Assembly: GCA_903866825.1 (NCBI GenBank)
Contig: CAIPPE010000123.1
Location: forward strand, 1-64,000
From: an uncultured Methylococcaceae bacterium
GTDB taxonomy: Bacteria > Pseudomonadota > Gammaproteobacteria > Methylococcales > Methylomonadaceae
Direction of reading: 5' to 3'
DNA: 64,000 nt
Numbering within the stretch: the stretch's first letter is position 1; each line of letters begins with the position of its first letter. A program made the position numbers and the translations under genes. This document shows positions 40,625 to 50,518 of the stretch, in pieces. A model generated the notes under the pieces. The model was not told the origin of the DNA. It ran no database searches and saw nothing but the letters and a program-made list of their open reading frames with translations.

Positions 40625-41143
40625 ATGAGAAAATCGCTTTTTTCTTTAAGTCTATTAACCAGCCTGACCTTGGTCTCCTGCTCGACTATCCTGAACCATT
40701 TACCCGGTGTGTACAGCATCGATATTCAACAAGGGAATATCATTGAGCAGAGTATGATTGATCAACTCCGCCCCGGCATGAATAAACGTCAAGTCCAATT
40801 TATTATGGGATCGCCCATGATGGATGATATTTATCACAAAAATCGTTGGGATTACTTGCATTCTAATCATCCTAGTGGTGAAGACAAGGAACAAAAACAG
40901 GCGTCTCTGTTCTTTGAAAATGATCAACTAGTTGGAATCCAGGGAGATTTCAAGCCCGGTGCTATTCCTGCCATTAAACCTACAAACGAAACGACGGTTG
41001 ATGTTCCGCCACGTGACCTTGATAAAACGCTATGGGAAAAAATTACCGGGCTTTTTAGTTTTCTAGATTCCAATACTGCAACTAAGGGGGGCAAACCTGA
41101 AGTCAAACCGGATCAATCAATCCTCGACAAACTGCCATTCTAA
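40625..41143 (+). CDS. bamE: Outer membrane protein assembly factor BamE
   Basis: Lipobox [44 protein letters not shown]. Confidence 0.93.
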   Translation: MRKSLFSLSLLTSLTLVSCSTILNHLPGVYSIDIQQGNIIEQSMIDQLRPGMNKRQVQFIMGSPMMDDIYHKNRWDYLHSNHPSGEDKEQKQASLFFENDQLVGIQGDFKPGAIPAIKPTNETTVDVPPRDLDKTLWEKITGLFSFLDSNTATKGGKPEVKPDQSILDKLPF

Positions 41144-41157
41144 ATCTATAGAGGCGA

Positions 41158-41190
41158 CGATGGATAGACTAAAGTCGGTTCTATCCATCG
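41158..41190. terminator. Hairpin between convergent bamE and rnfH
   Basis: cgatggataga/tctatccatcg. Confidence 0.6.
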
Positions 41191-41209
41191 GTTTAAACTT
41201 AGGCCCATA

Positions 41210-41494
41210 TTAACGCTTTGCGGCTCTTTGTCTTCTGGCGTCTTTAGGATCATTAATTAAGGGACGATAAACCTCTATTCTATCTCCATCCCTTACTGGC
41301 TGTTCCAACTTGCACACACTTCCAAAGATACCTACGTTTAAATCGCTTGCAGCTATCTCGGGAAATTGCTCAAGTAACCGCGATGCCTTAATCGTTTGTT
41401 CAACTGTAGTGTTTTCAGGCATGTATAAGGGGATTATGACTTGTTGATCTGGCTTAGCGTAAGCAACTTCAATCGCAATCAATTTCTCAACCAT
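41210..41494 (-). CDS. rnfH: RnfH family protein
   Basis: IAIEVAYAKPDQQVIIPLYMPENTTVEQ...RDGDRIEVYRPLINDPKDARRQRA. Confidence 0.9.
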   Translation of the reverse strand: MVEKLIAIEVAYAKPDQQVIIPLYMPENTTVEQTIKASRLLEQFPEIAASDLNVGIFGSVCKLEQPVRDGDRIEVYRPLINDPKDARRQRAAKR

Positions 41495-41918
41495 AGACTT
41501 GTTTGGCTCGACTGGTAAAAGAACTCACCATCGTATTGCATATCTGATTAAAAACAACACCAAAGGCAAGACTAGCCAATTTACCTGACATTTCAAATTC
41601 TAAATCCAAGGAAATTTTGCTGGCATCTTCTCGTAACGGCATAAAGCTCCAAACGCCTTCTAAATAAGAAAAAGGGCCATCTAATAGAGATACCGTTATT
41701 TTACCACCCTGGTCTATTCTATTACGGGTTGAAAAAGCCTTCTTAAAGCCACCTTTCGATATATGCAACTCTGCCTCAACGAAATCCTCTTCACGCTTAA
41801 TAATCCGACTACCACTACACCAGGGCAAAAACTGCGGATAGTCTTCGATATTATTAACCAGATCAAACATTTGATGCGCTGAAAACTTAACCAATGCACT
41901 TTTTTGTACCACTGTCAT
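41487..41918 (-). CDS. ratA: RatA/Coq10-like START-domain protein
   Basis: MTVVQKSALVKFSAHQMFDLVNNIEDYPQFLPWCSGSRI. Confidence 0.92.
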   Translation of the reverse strand: MTVVQKSALVKFSAHQMFDLVNNIEDYPQFLPWCSGSRIIKREEDFVEAELHISKGGFKKAFSTRNRIDQGGKITVSLLDGPFSYLEGVWSFMPLREDASKISLDLEFEMSGKLASLAFGVVFNQICNTMVSSFTSRAKQVYG

Positions 41919-43280
41919 TTAAAGTACTCCAATCACATGCAGAAATACTAAAAATACTGACCCTGGTGCTACATAACTGATTAATAGCCTCCATATCTGA
42001 TAACTGGTCTCATTCGGCATATTGAGTTCTTGCTCAGTATGCTGCTTTTTCATAATCCAACCTGAAAAAACCGCAATACAAAAACCACCAATGGGCAGCA
42101 TTAAATTCGCTGTCAAATAATCCAGCAATTGGAAAATGCTTCTGTCGAAGAACTTAACATTCGACCAGATATTAAAGGAGAATACCGTACCTAAGCCTAA
42201 AGTCCAAGTAGCTAATCCTGACCATACACAGGCTTTTTCACGAGAGAAGCCTTTATTCTCAACCAACCACGCAACCGCAGGTTCAATTAAAGAAATTGAT
42301 GAGGTTAAAGCTGCAACCGCTAACATCACAAAAAACAATATCCCCATCAACCAGCCACCGGTCATGGCTCCAAAAGCAATAGGCAAAGTTTCAAAGATTA
42401 ATCCTGGCCCGGAATTAGGGTGCAGGTTATTAGCAAAAACGATGGGGAAAATTGCAATGCCCGCAAGTAAAGCGATAATAGTATCAGCCCCTGCAATCAG
42501 AAATGCAGTCTTAGCAATCGAAATATTTTTAGATAAGTAGGAGCCATATACCATAATTGCGCCCATACCTAAACTGAGGGTAAAAAAAGCATGTCCCATT
42601 GCAGTCAATACGGAATTACTGGTTAATTTACTGAAGTCCGGCATAAACAAGAAATGTAAACCCTGAAAATAACTTCCTGTGGTCATGGCATAACCCACCA
42701 AGACAAAGATCAGCACAAACAAACTGGGCATTAAATACTGCGAGGCTTTTTCAAGTCCGTTGTTAACACCACGCACTACAATCAGCATAGTCGCCAACAT
42801 GAACAACGAATGCCAAAATATCAATTGAATAGGGCTAGACACAAAATCATCAAAAATCTTTTTGATGGTGAGCGCATCCGCATCAAGGAAACTTCCAGTA
42901 AATGCCTTCAGGATATAGGCCGTAGCCCAACCTGCGATAACGCTGTAATACGATAAAATAAGCAAACCCGCTATTACACCCATCCAGCCTAAATAATGCC
43001 AGTTATGATCTGCACCCGCTTCTTCTGTCAAAATCTCCATAGTCTCTATGGGATTCTTTTGACTTCGGCGCCCCAGCATAGTTTCGGCAATCATAATTGG
43101 GATGCCAATTAATAACACACACAACAGATAAATAATAACAAAGGCACCACCACCATTTTCACCGGTTATGTACGGAAACTTCCAGATATTACCTAAACCA
43201 ACTGCTGAACCTGTAGCCGCAAGAATAAATGCGAAGCGTGATGACCATGCACCATGAACTGTTTTTTTTGTGTCCGTCAT
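41919..43280 (-). CDS. Sodium-dependent (NSS family) transporter
   Basis: WSSRFAFILAATGSAVGLGNIWKFPYITGENGGGAFVIIYLLCV. Confidence 0.93.
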   Translation of the reverse strand: MTDTKKTVHGAWSSRFAFILAATGSAVGLGNIWKFPYITGENGGGAFVIIYLLCVLLIGIPIMIAETMLGRRSQKNPIETMEILTEEAGADHNWHYLGWMGVIAGLLILSYYSVIAGWATAYILKAFTGSFLDADALTIKKIFDDFVSSPIQLIFWHSLFMLATMLIVVRGVNNGLEKASQYLMPSLFVLIFVLVGYAMTTGSYFQGLHFLFMPDFSKLTSNSVLTAMGHAFFTLSLGMGAIMVYGSYLSKNISIAKTAFLIAGADTIIALLAGIAIFPIVFANNLHPNSGPGLIFETLPIAFGAMTGGWLMGILFFVMLAVAALTSSISLIEPAVAWLVENKGFSREKACVWSGLATWTLGLGTVFSFNIWSNVKFFDRSIFQLLDYLTANLMLPIGGFCIAVFSGWIMKKQHTEQELNMPNETSYQIWRLLISYVAPGSVFLVFLHVIGVL

Positions 43281-43378
43281 TTTGAGCGCCTATTAAAAAC
43301 TCACTTTATTAATTATATCGGGTAAAATAGCAAAAATATTCCGTTAAGTCAGTTTAAAATTCAAAAAACCTTCCTACT

Positions 43379-43864
43379 ATGGCAGATAAAAAGGCCCAAA
43401 AAAATAAATCTCAGCAAAATGCAACCATTGCCGTTAATCGTCAGGCCAAGCATGAGTATTTTATAGAGGAGCGTTTTGAGGCAGGTATTGTATTAGAGGG
43501 ATGGGAAGTTAAAAGCTTAAGGGAAGGTCGCGTTCAGCTCAAAGAAAGCTATGTGGTCTTAAAACGAGGTGAAGCCTGGCTATCTGGAGCCCATATTTCT
43601 GCTCTTCTCTCGGCCTCTACACATATTAAGCCAGATTCTATTCGTTCTAAAAAACTCTTATTAAACCGTCACGAACTTAATAAACTGATTGGATCGGTTG
43701 AACGAAAAGGTTACACCTTAATTCCACTCTCCATGTATTGGAAAAGTGGTCGCGCTAAACTGGAAATCGGCTTGGCAAAAGGCAAACAATTACACGATAA
43801 ACGCGCTACTTCTAAAGATCGTGACTGGCAACGTGAAAAAGCCAGAATCATGAAAAAAGGTTAA
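43379..43864 (+). CDS. smpB: SsrA-binding protein
   Basis: [40 protein letters not shown]. Confidence 0.95.
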   Translation: MADKKAQKNKSQQNATIAVNRQAKHEYFIEERFEAGIVLEGWEVKSLREGRVQLKESYVVLKRGEAWLSGAHISALLSASTHIKPDSIRSKKLLLNRHELNKLIGSVERKGYTLIPLSMYWKSGRAKLEIGLAKGKQLHDKRATSKDRDWQREKARIMKKG

Positions 43865-43913
43865 AAAGCCAGCTATTACATAAAGCATTTCTATTTTTAT
43901 TAACCCTATACTT

Positions 43914-44273
43914 ATGTCACTTACCGTATTTCTTGAAAAAATCAGCAATAACGTTACTGTCAGCTTTAATGAAACAATTGAAGTAATCAATAAAAACTAT
44001 AGGTATCAACCAACAGAATTTAGTAATGGTTTGGGAGCACAGTGCTTAATCAATAAAGCGGGTAGTAATGAGGGTTCATGCAAAATTTTTTCTTTTGCTA
44101 AAATTAATCAGCTTAATGAACAACAAACCTTAAACCTGTTTGGCGATTATTACCGACTCGATGTTTTAAATAATCCAACTGGAACAGATCACCAGAATAT
44201 CAGGAACTTTATTAAATACGGATGGGCGGGGATTTCGTTTCCCTCCCCGGCTCTAACAGTGCTTCAGCCATAA
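43914..44273 (+). CDS. HopJ type III effector family protein
   Basis: NYRYQPTEFSNGLGAQCLINKAGSNEGSCKIFSFAKINQLNEQQTLNLFGDYYR. Confidence 0.75.
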   Translation: MSLTVFLEKISNNVTVSFNETIEVINKNYRYQPTEFSNGLGAQCLINKAGSNEGSCKIFSFAKINQLNEQQTLNLFGDYYRLDVLNNPTGTDHQNIRNFIKYGWAGISFPSPALTVLQP

Positions 44274-44376
44274 TTTCAGAGTAGAAAAACCGAACAACAG
44301 ATACCTTAGTCTGGCTCATTGTTATCATTCAGCTTTGGATCTTTACTGTCTATAAAACTTTAGGATTAATTGACGT

Positions 44377-45117
44377 ATGACTCCAGAAAAACGCTCTATA
44401 CGCCGAAGAGGCATTTATTTATTACCTAATTTGTTTACCACGGGCGCTTTATTCTCTGGTTTTTACGCAATTACCTCTGCCATGGATGGACGCTTTGAAA
44501 CGGCCGCAATTTCTATTTTTGTGGCAATGATTCTAGATGGGATGGATGGACGGGTTGCTCGCTTAACCAATACCCAAAGTGAATTTGGTGCCCAATACGA
44601 CAGCCTGTCTGATATGGTTTCTTTTGGTGCTGCCCCCGCTCTGGTCATGTACCTTTGGTCATTTACCAGCTTAGGTAAATTGGGACTTTTTGCCGCTTTT
44701 GTACACATGGCGGGGGGTGCGCTAAGATTAGCCCGCTTTAATACCCAATTAACCTCTGCTGATAAACGTTATTTCCAGGGCTTACCCAGTCCTGCCGCTG
44801 CGGCGATTCTCGCGGGGTTTATCTGGATATCGCTTGAACACGATTATCCCGTCGAAATATCCAAGTATATAGGCATTGCGTTAACTATCAGCACGGGCTT
44901 GTTAATGGTCAGTAATTTTAGGTACTCAAGCTTTAAAGAAATTGATTTAAAGGGTAAAGTTCCCTTTTTTGTCGCGATAGCTGTTATGTTGGGAATTGCT
45001 TTTATCATGGCGCAACCCCAAACAATGCTGTTTTTATTGTTTTTAGCCTATGCGATATCTGGGCCAGTGGTTACGCTGGTTATGCGTAGACGAAGATTAC
45101 ATGGACGTAAGCCATAA
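44377..45117 (+). CDS. pssA: CDP-diacylglycerol--serine O-phosphatidyltransferase
   Basis: DGMDGRVARLTNTQSEFGAQYDSLSDMVSFGAAPALVMY (CDP-alcohol phosphotransferase motif). Confidence 0.93.
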   Translation: MTPEKRSIRRRGIYLLPNLFTTGALFSGFYAITSAMDGRFETAAISIFVAMILDGMDGRVARLTNTQSEFGAQYDSLSDMVSFGAAPALVMYLWSFTSLGKLGLFAAFVHMAGGALRLARFNTQLTSADKRYFQGLPSPAAAAILAGFIWISLEHDYPVEISKYIGIALTISTGLLMVSNFRYSSFKEIDLKGKVPFFVAIAVMLGIAFIMAQPQTMLFLLFLAYAISGPVVTLVMRRRRLHGRKP

Positions 45118-45159
45118 AAACTCTTGAGAGCCGTTTATCAATAGCGTATAGTCATCACT

Positions 45160-45267
45160 ATGATTATTAGACACTCGTTAAATCTCTCCAGGAAGTTAGT
45201 TACTGCAATCATTACTCAAGTTGATTTGCATGTAGCGCTTTGCCTAAATTTAAGACTATTGCCCTAA
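45160..45267 (+). CDS. Candidate Leu-rich leader peptide upstream of leuA
   Basis: 35 codons in frame: MIIRHSLNLSRKLVTAIITQVDLHVALCLNLRLLP* (9 Leu); no strong Shine-Dalgarno seen. Confidence 0.4.
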   Translation: MIIRHSLNLSRKLVTAIITQVDLHVALCLNLRLLP

Positions 45268-45361
45268 TGGGCACATATATACTTTTCATTTCTTAGTTAC
45301 CCCCCCTATTATCCAATTACATCAACCAGACAGTTGATATAACTCTTTGAATTGAGTTTTT

Positions 45362-46906
45362 ATGAAAGACAAATTAATTATATTTGATACAACTTTGCGT
45401 GATGGCGAACAAAGCCCAGGCGCATCAATGACCCGCGAAGAGAAAATTAGAATAGCAAAAGCACTCGAACGCCTTAAAGTTGATGTTATCGAAGCGGGTT
45501 TTCCAGCGGCAAGCCCAGGTGACTTCGAGTCAGTACAGGCCGTTGCTAATGTCATCAAAGATAGCGTAGTCTGTGGCTTGGCAAGAGCCTTGGATAAAGA
45601 CATTGATAGCGCAGGTACCGCACTTAAAGGCGCTAACCGGTCGCGTATCCATACCTTTATTGCGACCTCGCCTATCCACATGCAAATGAAATTGCAAATG
45701 TCGCCTGATCAAGTGATCGAATACGCAGTCAAAGCTGTTAAACGAGCGCGACAATATACTGATGATGTGGAGTTTTCACCGGAAGATGCCGGTCGTTCTG
45801 ACGAAGACTTTTTATGTCGTATTCTTGAAGCCGTGATTGATGCAGGCGCCAGAACTCTGAATATACCTGACACCGTGGGCTATAGTGTGCCTCAACAGTT
45901 TGGAGCGACCATTGCGAATCTAATTAATCGCATACCCAATTCCGATAAGGCGATCTTTTCTGTGCATTGCCACAACGATTTGGGACTTGCAGTAGCTAAT
46001 TCGTTATCCGCTGTGATGAATGGGGCTCGCCAGGTTGAATGTACCATTAACGGCCTCGGAGAACGTGCAGGTAATGCCTCACTTGAAGAAGTGGTGATGG
46101 CTGTGCGTACACGTCATGATATTTTCAACTGCCAGACTGGCATTGATACCCGTGAGATTTTGACCTGCTCTAAACTGGTTTCATCCATTACAGGCTTTCC
46201 GGTACAACCTAACAAAGCGATTGTCGGCGCTAATGCCTTTGCACATGAAGCCGGCATTCATCAGGATGGCGTCTTAAAAAACCGTGAAACTTATGAAATC
46301 ATGCGTGCTGAAGATGTCGGCTGGACAACTAACCGTATGGTACTCGGCAAACATTCTGGAAGAAATGCTTTCAAAAGTCGAATTATAGAATTAGGCTTTG
46401 AGTTTACGACCGAAAAGGAACTCAACGACGCTTTCTCACGCTTCAAACAATTGGCCGATAAGAAGCATGAAATTTTTGATGAAGACTTACAGGCTTTGAT
46501 TTCAGAAGCCGGTTTTGACGCAGAAGAAGAATATGTCAAACTGGTCGCATTAAAAGTTTGCTCAGAAACCGGTGAAACCCCGAATGCAACAGTGACTGTC
46601 CGCATAGACAATAAAGAAGTCTCTGGCAATTCTGAAGGCGGTGGTGCCGTAGACGCCAGTTTGAAAGCCATTGAAAAACTGGTGAACTCTAAGGCCACTT
46701 TAGAGTTGTATTCAGTCAATAACATCACCAATGGCACTGATGCCCAAGGTGAAGTCACTGTGCGTCTTGAAAAAGAAGGCCGAATTGTTAACGGCCTGGG
46801 AGCTGATACTGACATTGTGATTGCTTCTGCAAAAGCTTATATCAACGCAGTTAATAAGCTCAACAGCCCGAATCTGCGAAGACATCCTCAAAAAGGTGAA
46901 GTTTAA
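45362..46906 (+). CDS. leuA: 2-isopropylmalate synthase
   Basis: [49 protein letters not shown]; 514 aa. Confidence 0.96.
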   Translation: MKDKLIIFDTTLRDGEQSPGASMTREEKIRIAKALERLKVDVIEAGFPAASPGDFESVQAVANVIKDSVVCGLARALDKDIDSAGTALKGANRSRIHTFIATSPIHMQMKLQMSPDQVIEYAVKAVKRARQYTDDVEFSPEDAGRSDEDFLCRILEAVIDAGARTLNIPDTVGYSVPQQFGATIANLINRIPNSDKAIFSVHCHNDLGLAVANSLSAVMNGARQVECTINGLGERAGNASLEEVVMAVRTRHDIFNCQTGIDTREILTCSKLVSSITGFPVQPNKAIVGANAFAHEAGIHQDGVLKNRETYEIMRAEDVGWTTNRMVLGKHSGRNAFKSRIIELGFEFTTEKELNDAFSRFKQLADKKHEIFDEDLQALISEAGFDAEEEYVKLVALKVCSETGETPNATVTVRIDNKEVSGNSEGGGAVDASLKAIEKLVNSKATLELYSVNNITNGTDAQGEVTVRLEKEGRIVNGLGADTDIVIASAKAYINAVNKLNSPNLRRHPQKGEV

Positions 46907-46966
46907 GCTATAAGCAACGATGACTTCTTTGTTTGGATATGTTTGGATATAAAGCGGAGATGAGTT

Positions 46967-47662
46967 GTGGACAATGAACTTCGCTTACAGTATTTAGAAG
47001 CGATGGGTATTGATGTCTGGTTATCCAGAACATCAATACCTGCTGCTTCCGAATCACCCACCCAAGCAGTCATCGATCATATTAACTTAGCACCATCATT
47101 GGATAACTGGACTCTCTTAGAAGCAGAAGTAACTAACTGTCAAAAATGTACTTTATGTACAACACGAAATAACACCGTGTTTGGCTCAGGAAATCAACAA
47201 GCGGACTGGATGATAATCGGTGAAGGACCCGGTCAACATGAAGATGAGCAAGGCCTGCCTTTTGTGGGAAATGCAGGCGGCTTATTGACTGAGATGTTAC
47301 GTGCAATTGGCTTAACACGGGAAGAAGTCTTTATTGCCAATGTCATTAAGTGTCGCCCACCTAATAATCGAGATCCACACACAGAAGAAATAGAGCACTG
47401 TAGCGATTATTTATACAGACAACACCAACTGATTCAACCCAAAATGATCTTAGCGCTAGGTCGAATTGCGGCACAAACCTTATTGAAAACAAATGAACCT
47501 TTAGCAAAACTCAGAGGCAAGATCCATACGTTTAATAATACACCGGTTGTAGTCGCCTATCACCCGGCGTATTTACTCAGATTCTTGCCAGAAAAGGGCA
47601 AAGCCTGGGTAGATTTATTATATGCCCTACAAACATTTACAAAACTCGAAGGTGACTTATGA
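46967..47662 (+). CDS. Type 4-like uracil-DNA glycosylase
   Basis: CQKCTLCTTRNNTVFGSGNQQADWMIIGEGPGQHEDEQGLPFVGNAGGLL. Confidence 0.92.
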   Translation: MDNELRLQYLEAMGIDVWLSRTSIPAASESPTQAVIDHINLAPSLDNWTLLEAEVTNCQKCTLCTTRNNTVFGSGNQQADWMIIGEGPGQHEDEQGLPFVGNAGGLLTEMLRAIGLTREEVFIANVIKCRPPNNRDPHTEEIEHCSDYLYRQHQLIQPKMILALGRIAAQTLLKTNEPLAKLRGKIHTFNNTPVVVAYHPAYLLRFLPEKGKAWVDLLYALQTFTKLEGDL

Positions 47663-48198
47663 GGGGACTCATGGACAAAATAAAAAATTTGGTCATTTAT
47701 GATGCCGACAAGGAATTCTACGCCAAGGTATTTCCTGATTCTGTCTCTAAAAAAGAGCTGCTAAGATTAAGGACCATGACGCATACGGATTTACCCCGTG
47801 TGCTTGAAATAGAACGAATCAACTATCAATTCCCTTGGCAAGAAGATATCTTCACCGATTGCTTTAAAGCGGGTTATAGTTGCTGGGTATGTGAATATGA
47901 AACGAAGATAGTAGGCTATAGCCTATTATCGATCGCGGTGGGCGAAGCCCATATACTTAATATATCTGTAGATCCAGCCGAACAAAAACAAGGCATTGGC
48001 CGTAGAATGCTTGAACATTTGATTGAGCACTCTAGAGGCCGGGCAGAAACCATTTTTTTAGAGGTTAGGCCCAGTAATACTCACGCTATTGCATTGTATG
48101 AGGATATTGGCTTTAATGAGATTGGCATCAGAAAGGGGTACTACCCTGCGGAGAATGGCCGTGAAGATGCGATTATGCTTGCACTAGAGCTGTTCTAG
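47659..48198 (+). CDS. rimI: Ribosomal-protein-alanine N-acetyltransferase
   Basis: HILNISVDPAEQKQGIGRRMLEHLI, FLEVRPSNTHAIALYEDIGFNEIGIRKGYYP. Confidence 0.9.
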   Translation: MRGLMDKIKNLVIYDADKEFYAKVFPDSVSKKELLRLRTMTHTDLPRVLEIERINYQFPWQEDIFTDCFKAGYSCWVCEYETKIVGYSLLSIAVGEAHILNISVDPAEQKQGIGRRMLEHLIEHSRGRAETIFLEVRPSNTHAIALYEDIGFNEIGIRKGYYPAENGREDAIMLALELF

Positions 48199-48217
48199 GA
48201 AAAGACCCTATCTTAAC

Positions 48218-48252
48218 GCTTAGACATCCACATGACTCGCGGATGTCTAAGC
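48218..48252. terminator. Hairpin between convergent rimI and suhB
   Basis: gcttagacatcc/ggatgtctaagc perfect 12-bp arms. Confidence 0.7.
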
Positions 48253-48267
48253 CGGACATCTAAATAT

Positions 48268-49158
48268 TTACTTTAAGTTTTCAGTCACATGTGGCTCGAT
48301 CAGTTGATACATCAGTTGATGCATTTTGGGACTGCCCACAATCACATTTCCGGACTCCATGTATTTATCATTGAAAGAAAAATCGGTGACAACACCACCT
48401 GCTTCTTTAATAATCAAGATACCCGCAGCCATATCCCATTCCATGATCCCGATTTCCCAATAACCATCCAACCGTCCTGCTGCAACATAAGCAAGATCCA
48501 GAGCTGCCGAACCCGCTCTCCGAATGCCTGCACATTCGGTTGTTAATGCCTTAAACATACCCACATAGGCGTCAAGATGTTTATCGGTTTTAAAAGGGAA
48601 CCCGGTTCCCAATAAAGCACCTTTTAAACCATTTTGATTAGTTACTCTTAGACGGCGATTATTTAACATAGCGCCACCACCGCGCTTGGCAGTAAATAAT
48701 TCATCTCTTAAGGGATCATAAATAACACCGACTTCTAACCTGCCTTTGTGTTTTAAAGCAATTGAAACAGCATATTGTGGAAAACCATGTAAAAAATTCG
48801 TCGTTCCATCAAGAGGATCAATGACCCAGACAAAATCATTTCCTTTATGTTCACCACTTTCCTCTGCCAGGATAGCGTGATCTGGATAAGCTGCCTTAAT
48901 AATATTAATAATTTCTCGTTCTGCCATACGATCAACTTCACTGGCATAATCATTTTTACACTTTTGATCAACAGTCAAACGACTCACATTATCAGCTGAA
49001 CGAAGGATTAAGTCACCCGCGCTTCTGGCAGCACGGATGGCAATATTTAACATGGGTTGCATAGACAAATTTACAATGAGCAGATAAAACGTCAATGATA
49101 ACAAATCTTTTGGTAAACTTGGCTTATTTTTAACAAAGGACGACACCCTTGCTGTCAC
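48268..49158 (-). CDS. suhB: Inositol monophosphatase family (SuhB); likely start at internal MQPMLNIAIRAAR
   Basis: WVIDPLDGTTNFLHGFPQYAVSIAL, GYWEIGIMEWDMAAGILIIKEAGG. Confidence 0.93.
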   Translation of the reverse strand: MTARVSSFVKNKPSLPKDLLSLTFYLLIVNLSMQPMLNIAIRAARSAGDLILRSADNVSRLTVDQKCKNDYASEVDRMAEREIINIIKAAYPDHAILAEESGEHKGNDFVWVIDPLDGTTNFLHGFPQYAVSIALKHKGRLEVGVIYDPLRDELFTAKRGGGAMLNNRRLRVTNQNGLKGALLGTGFPFKTDKHLDAYVGMFKALTTECAGIRRAGSAALDLAYVAAGRLDGYWEIGIMEWDMAAGILIIKEAGGVVTDFSFNDKYMESGNVIVGSPKMHQLMYQLIEPHVTENLK

Positions 49159-49877
49159 ATATTAAAATAATTTTAGTCGAAACGAGCCACCCAGGAAATA
49201 TTGGCGCAGTGGCTCGGGCCATGAAAAACATGAGCATGACTGAGCTGCGCTTAGTTTCACCCAAGATATTCCCCAGCGCTGAGGCCACATCACGTGCCTC
49301 AGGTGCAGATGATATCCTGGCAAAAGCAACCGTATACTCAAGCTTGCGAGAAGCGATTAGTGATTGCGAACTCGTGCTAGGAACCAGCGCCAGATGCCGA
49401 ACTATTAGCTGGCCAGAAATGACGCCAAAAGAATGTGCTGACAAAATTGTGAAAACGGATACTCATCAGAAAACAGCTATAATTTTCGGTCGTGAAAACT
49501 CCGGCTTAAAAAACCATGAATTAGACCTATGCCACTACTTGCTTCGAATACCCTGCAATAGCGAATATAGCTCTCTGAATATAGCCGCCGCTGTTCAAGT
49601 CGTTTGTTACGAGTTATTTGTTAGTGGGGGTAAACAAACACCCATTATTATTGGTGATAGAGGTAAAATCCCAAAAGCAACGACGTTACAAATGGAATCT
49701 TTTTACACCCATATGCATGAAACCTTAACTGATATTGGGTTTATACATCCTGACAAATCAAAATCCATCATGCGCCGGTTACGAAGAATTTTTAATCGTG
49801 TTAATTTAGATGTGAAGGAGTTGGACATTCTAAGGGGAATATTAAGGATGTCGCAAGCCAAGCAAAAGCATAAATAA
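49149..49877 (+). CDS. trmJ: tRNA (cytidine/uridine-2'-O-)-methyltransferase TrmJ
   Basis: ILVETSHPGNIGAVARAMKNMSMTELRLVSPK; FGRENSGLKNHELDLCHYLLRIPCNSEYSSLNIAAAVQ. Confidence 0.93.
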   Translation: MLSHIKIILVETSHPGNIGAVARAMKNMSMTELRLVSPKIFPSAEATSRASGADDILAKATVYSSLREAISDCELVLGTSARCRTISWPEMTPKECADKIVKTDTHQKTAIIFGRENSGLKNHELDLCHYLLRIPCNSEYSSLNIAAAVQVVCYELFVSGGKQTPIIIGDRGKIPKATTLQMESFYTHMHETLTDIGFIHPDKSKSIMRRLRRIFNRVNLDVKELDILRGILRMSQAKQKHK

Positions 49878-49949
49878 TAATTGCTTTTCCCATGTACATG
49901 GCAGGAAATAACCAAATACGATCGCTCAGATCGAGTACCCTGAAAAATA

Positions 49950-49978
49950 ATAGTTGACTATTTAACTTGGTTAAGTAT
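49950..49978 (+). promoter_or_regulatory. Candidate IscR-type operator/promoter upstream of iscR
   Basis: ATAGTTGACTATTTAACTTGGTTAAGTAT resembles the type 1 IscR half-site arrangement; includes TTGACT -35-like. Confidence 0.5.
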
Positions 49979-50017
49979 ATTTATGCTAATATACTTATTT
50001 TTTTGAGGGATACTCTA

Positions 50018-50518
50018 ATGCGTTTAACTACAAAAGGTCGTTATGCTGTCACTGCCATGCTTGACTTGGCATTTCATAGTCAAATAAAACCCGTAACGTT
50101 AACTGATATTGCGGCAAGACAAACAATCTCACTATCCTACCTTGAGCAATTATTTGCACGTCTACGCCGCGCAAATATGGTAAAAGGCATTCGTGGACCA
50201 GGCGGAGGTTATACACTGGCAGGCAATGCAATTAATATCAATATAGCAGATATTATTGCGGCAGTTGATGAGCCTATTGACGCAACTAAATGTGGTGGAG
50301 AAGGCAAGTGCCAAAATGAAAAAGCGTGTTTAACCCATGACCTTTGGATGGGTTTAAGTGATCAAATCAGAGAATATTTAAAAAGCATTACCCTAGGTCA
50401 ATTACTTGAAAAGCACGAAATACAGGAAGCAGCTAAAAGACAAGAAGTGGACTCAGCTCAAGTTATTGAAATACATCGCAATGCAAACTTAAAAACTGCT
50501 GTGAATGATATATTTTGA
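50018..50518 (+). CDS. iscR: Fe-S cluster assembly transcriptional regulator IscR
   Basis: MRLTTKGRYAVTAMLDLAFHSQ...GGEGKCQNEKACLTHDLW Cys cluster; ATG at 50018 is a better start than 49967. Confidence 0.94.
   Translation: MRLTTKGRYAVTAMLDLAFHSQIKPVTLTDIAARQTISLSYLEQLFARLRRANMVKGIRGPGGGYTLAGNAININIADIIAAVDEPIDATKCGGEGKCQNEKACLTHDLWMGLSDQIREYLKSITLGQLLEKHEIQEAAKRQEVDSAQVIEIHRNANLKTAVNDIF

Noticed and set aside
41210-41918. rnfH-ratA as a novel toxin-antitoxin pair
   Set aside because: This is the widely conserved housekeeping arrangement next to smpB/bamE; RatA is a Coq10-like START protein.
42136-42540. 134-aa plus-strand ORF
   Set aside because: Antisense shadow inside the NSS transporter.
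45322-45681. 119-aa minus-strand ORF
   Set aside because: Antisense shadow across the leuA start.
46291-46815. 174-aa minus-strand ORF
   Set aside because: Antisense shadow inside leuA with no family resemblance.
49967-50017. Extended N-terminus of iscR
   Set aside because: Family consensus begins MRLTTKGRYAV at 50018; the extension overlaps the promoter/operator region.
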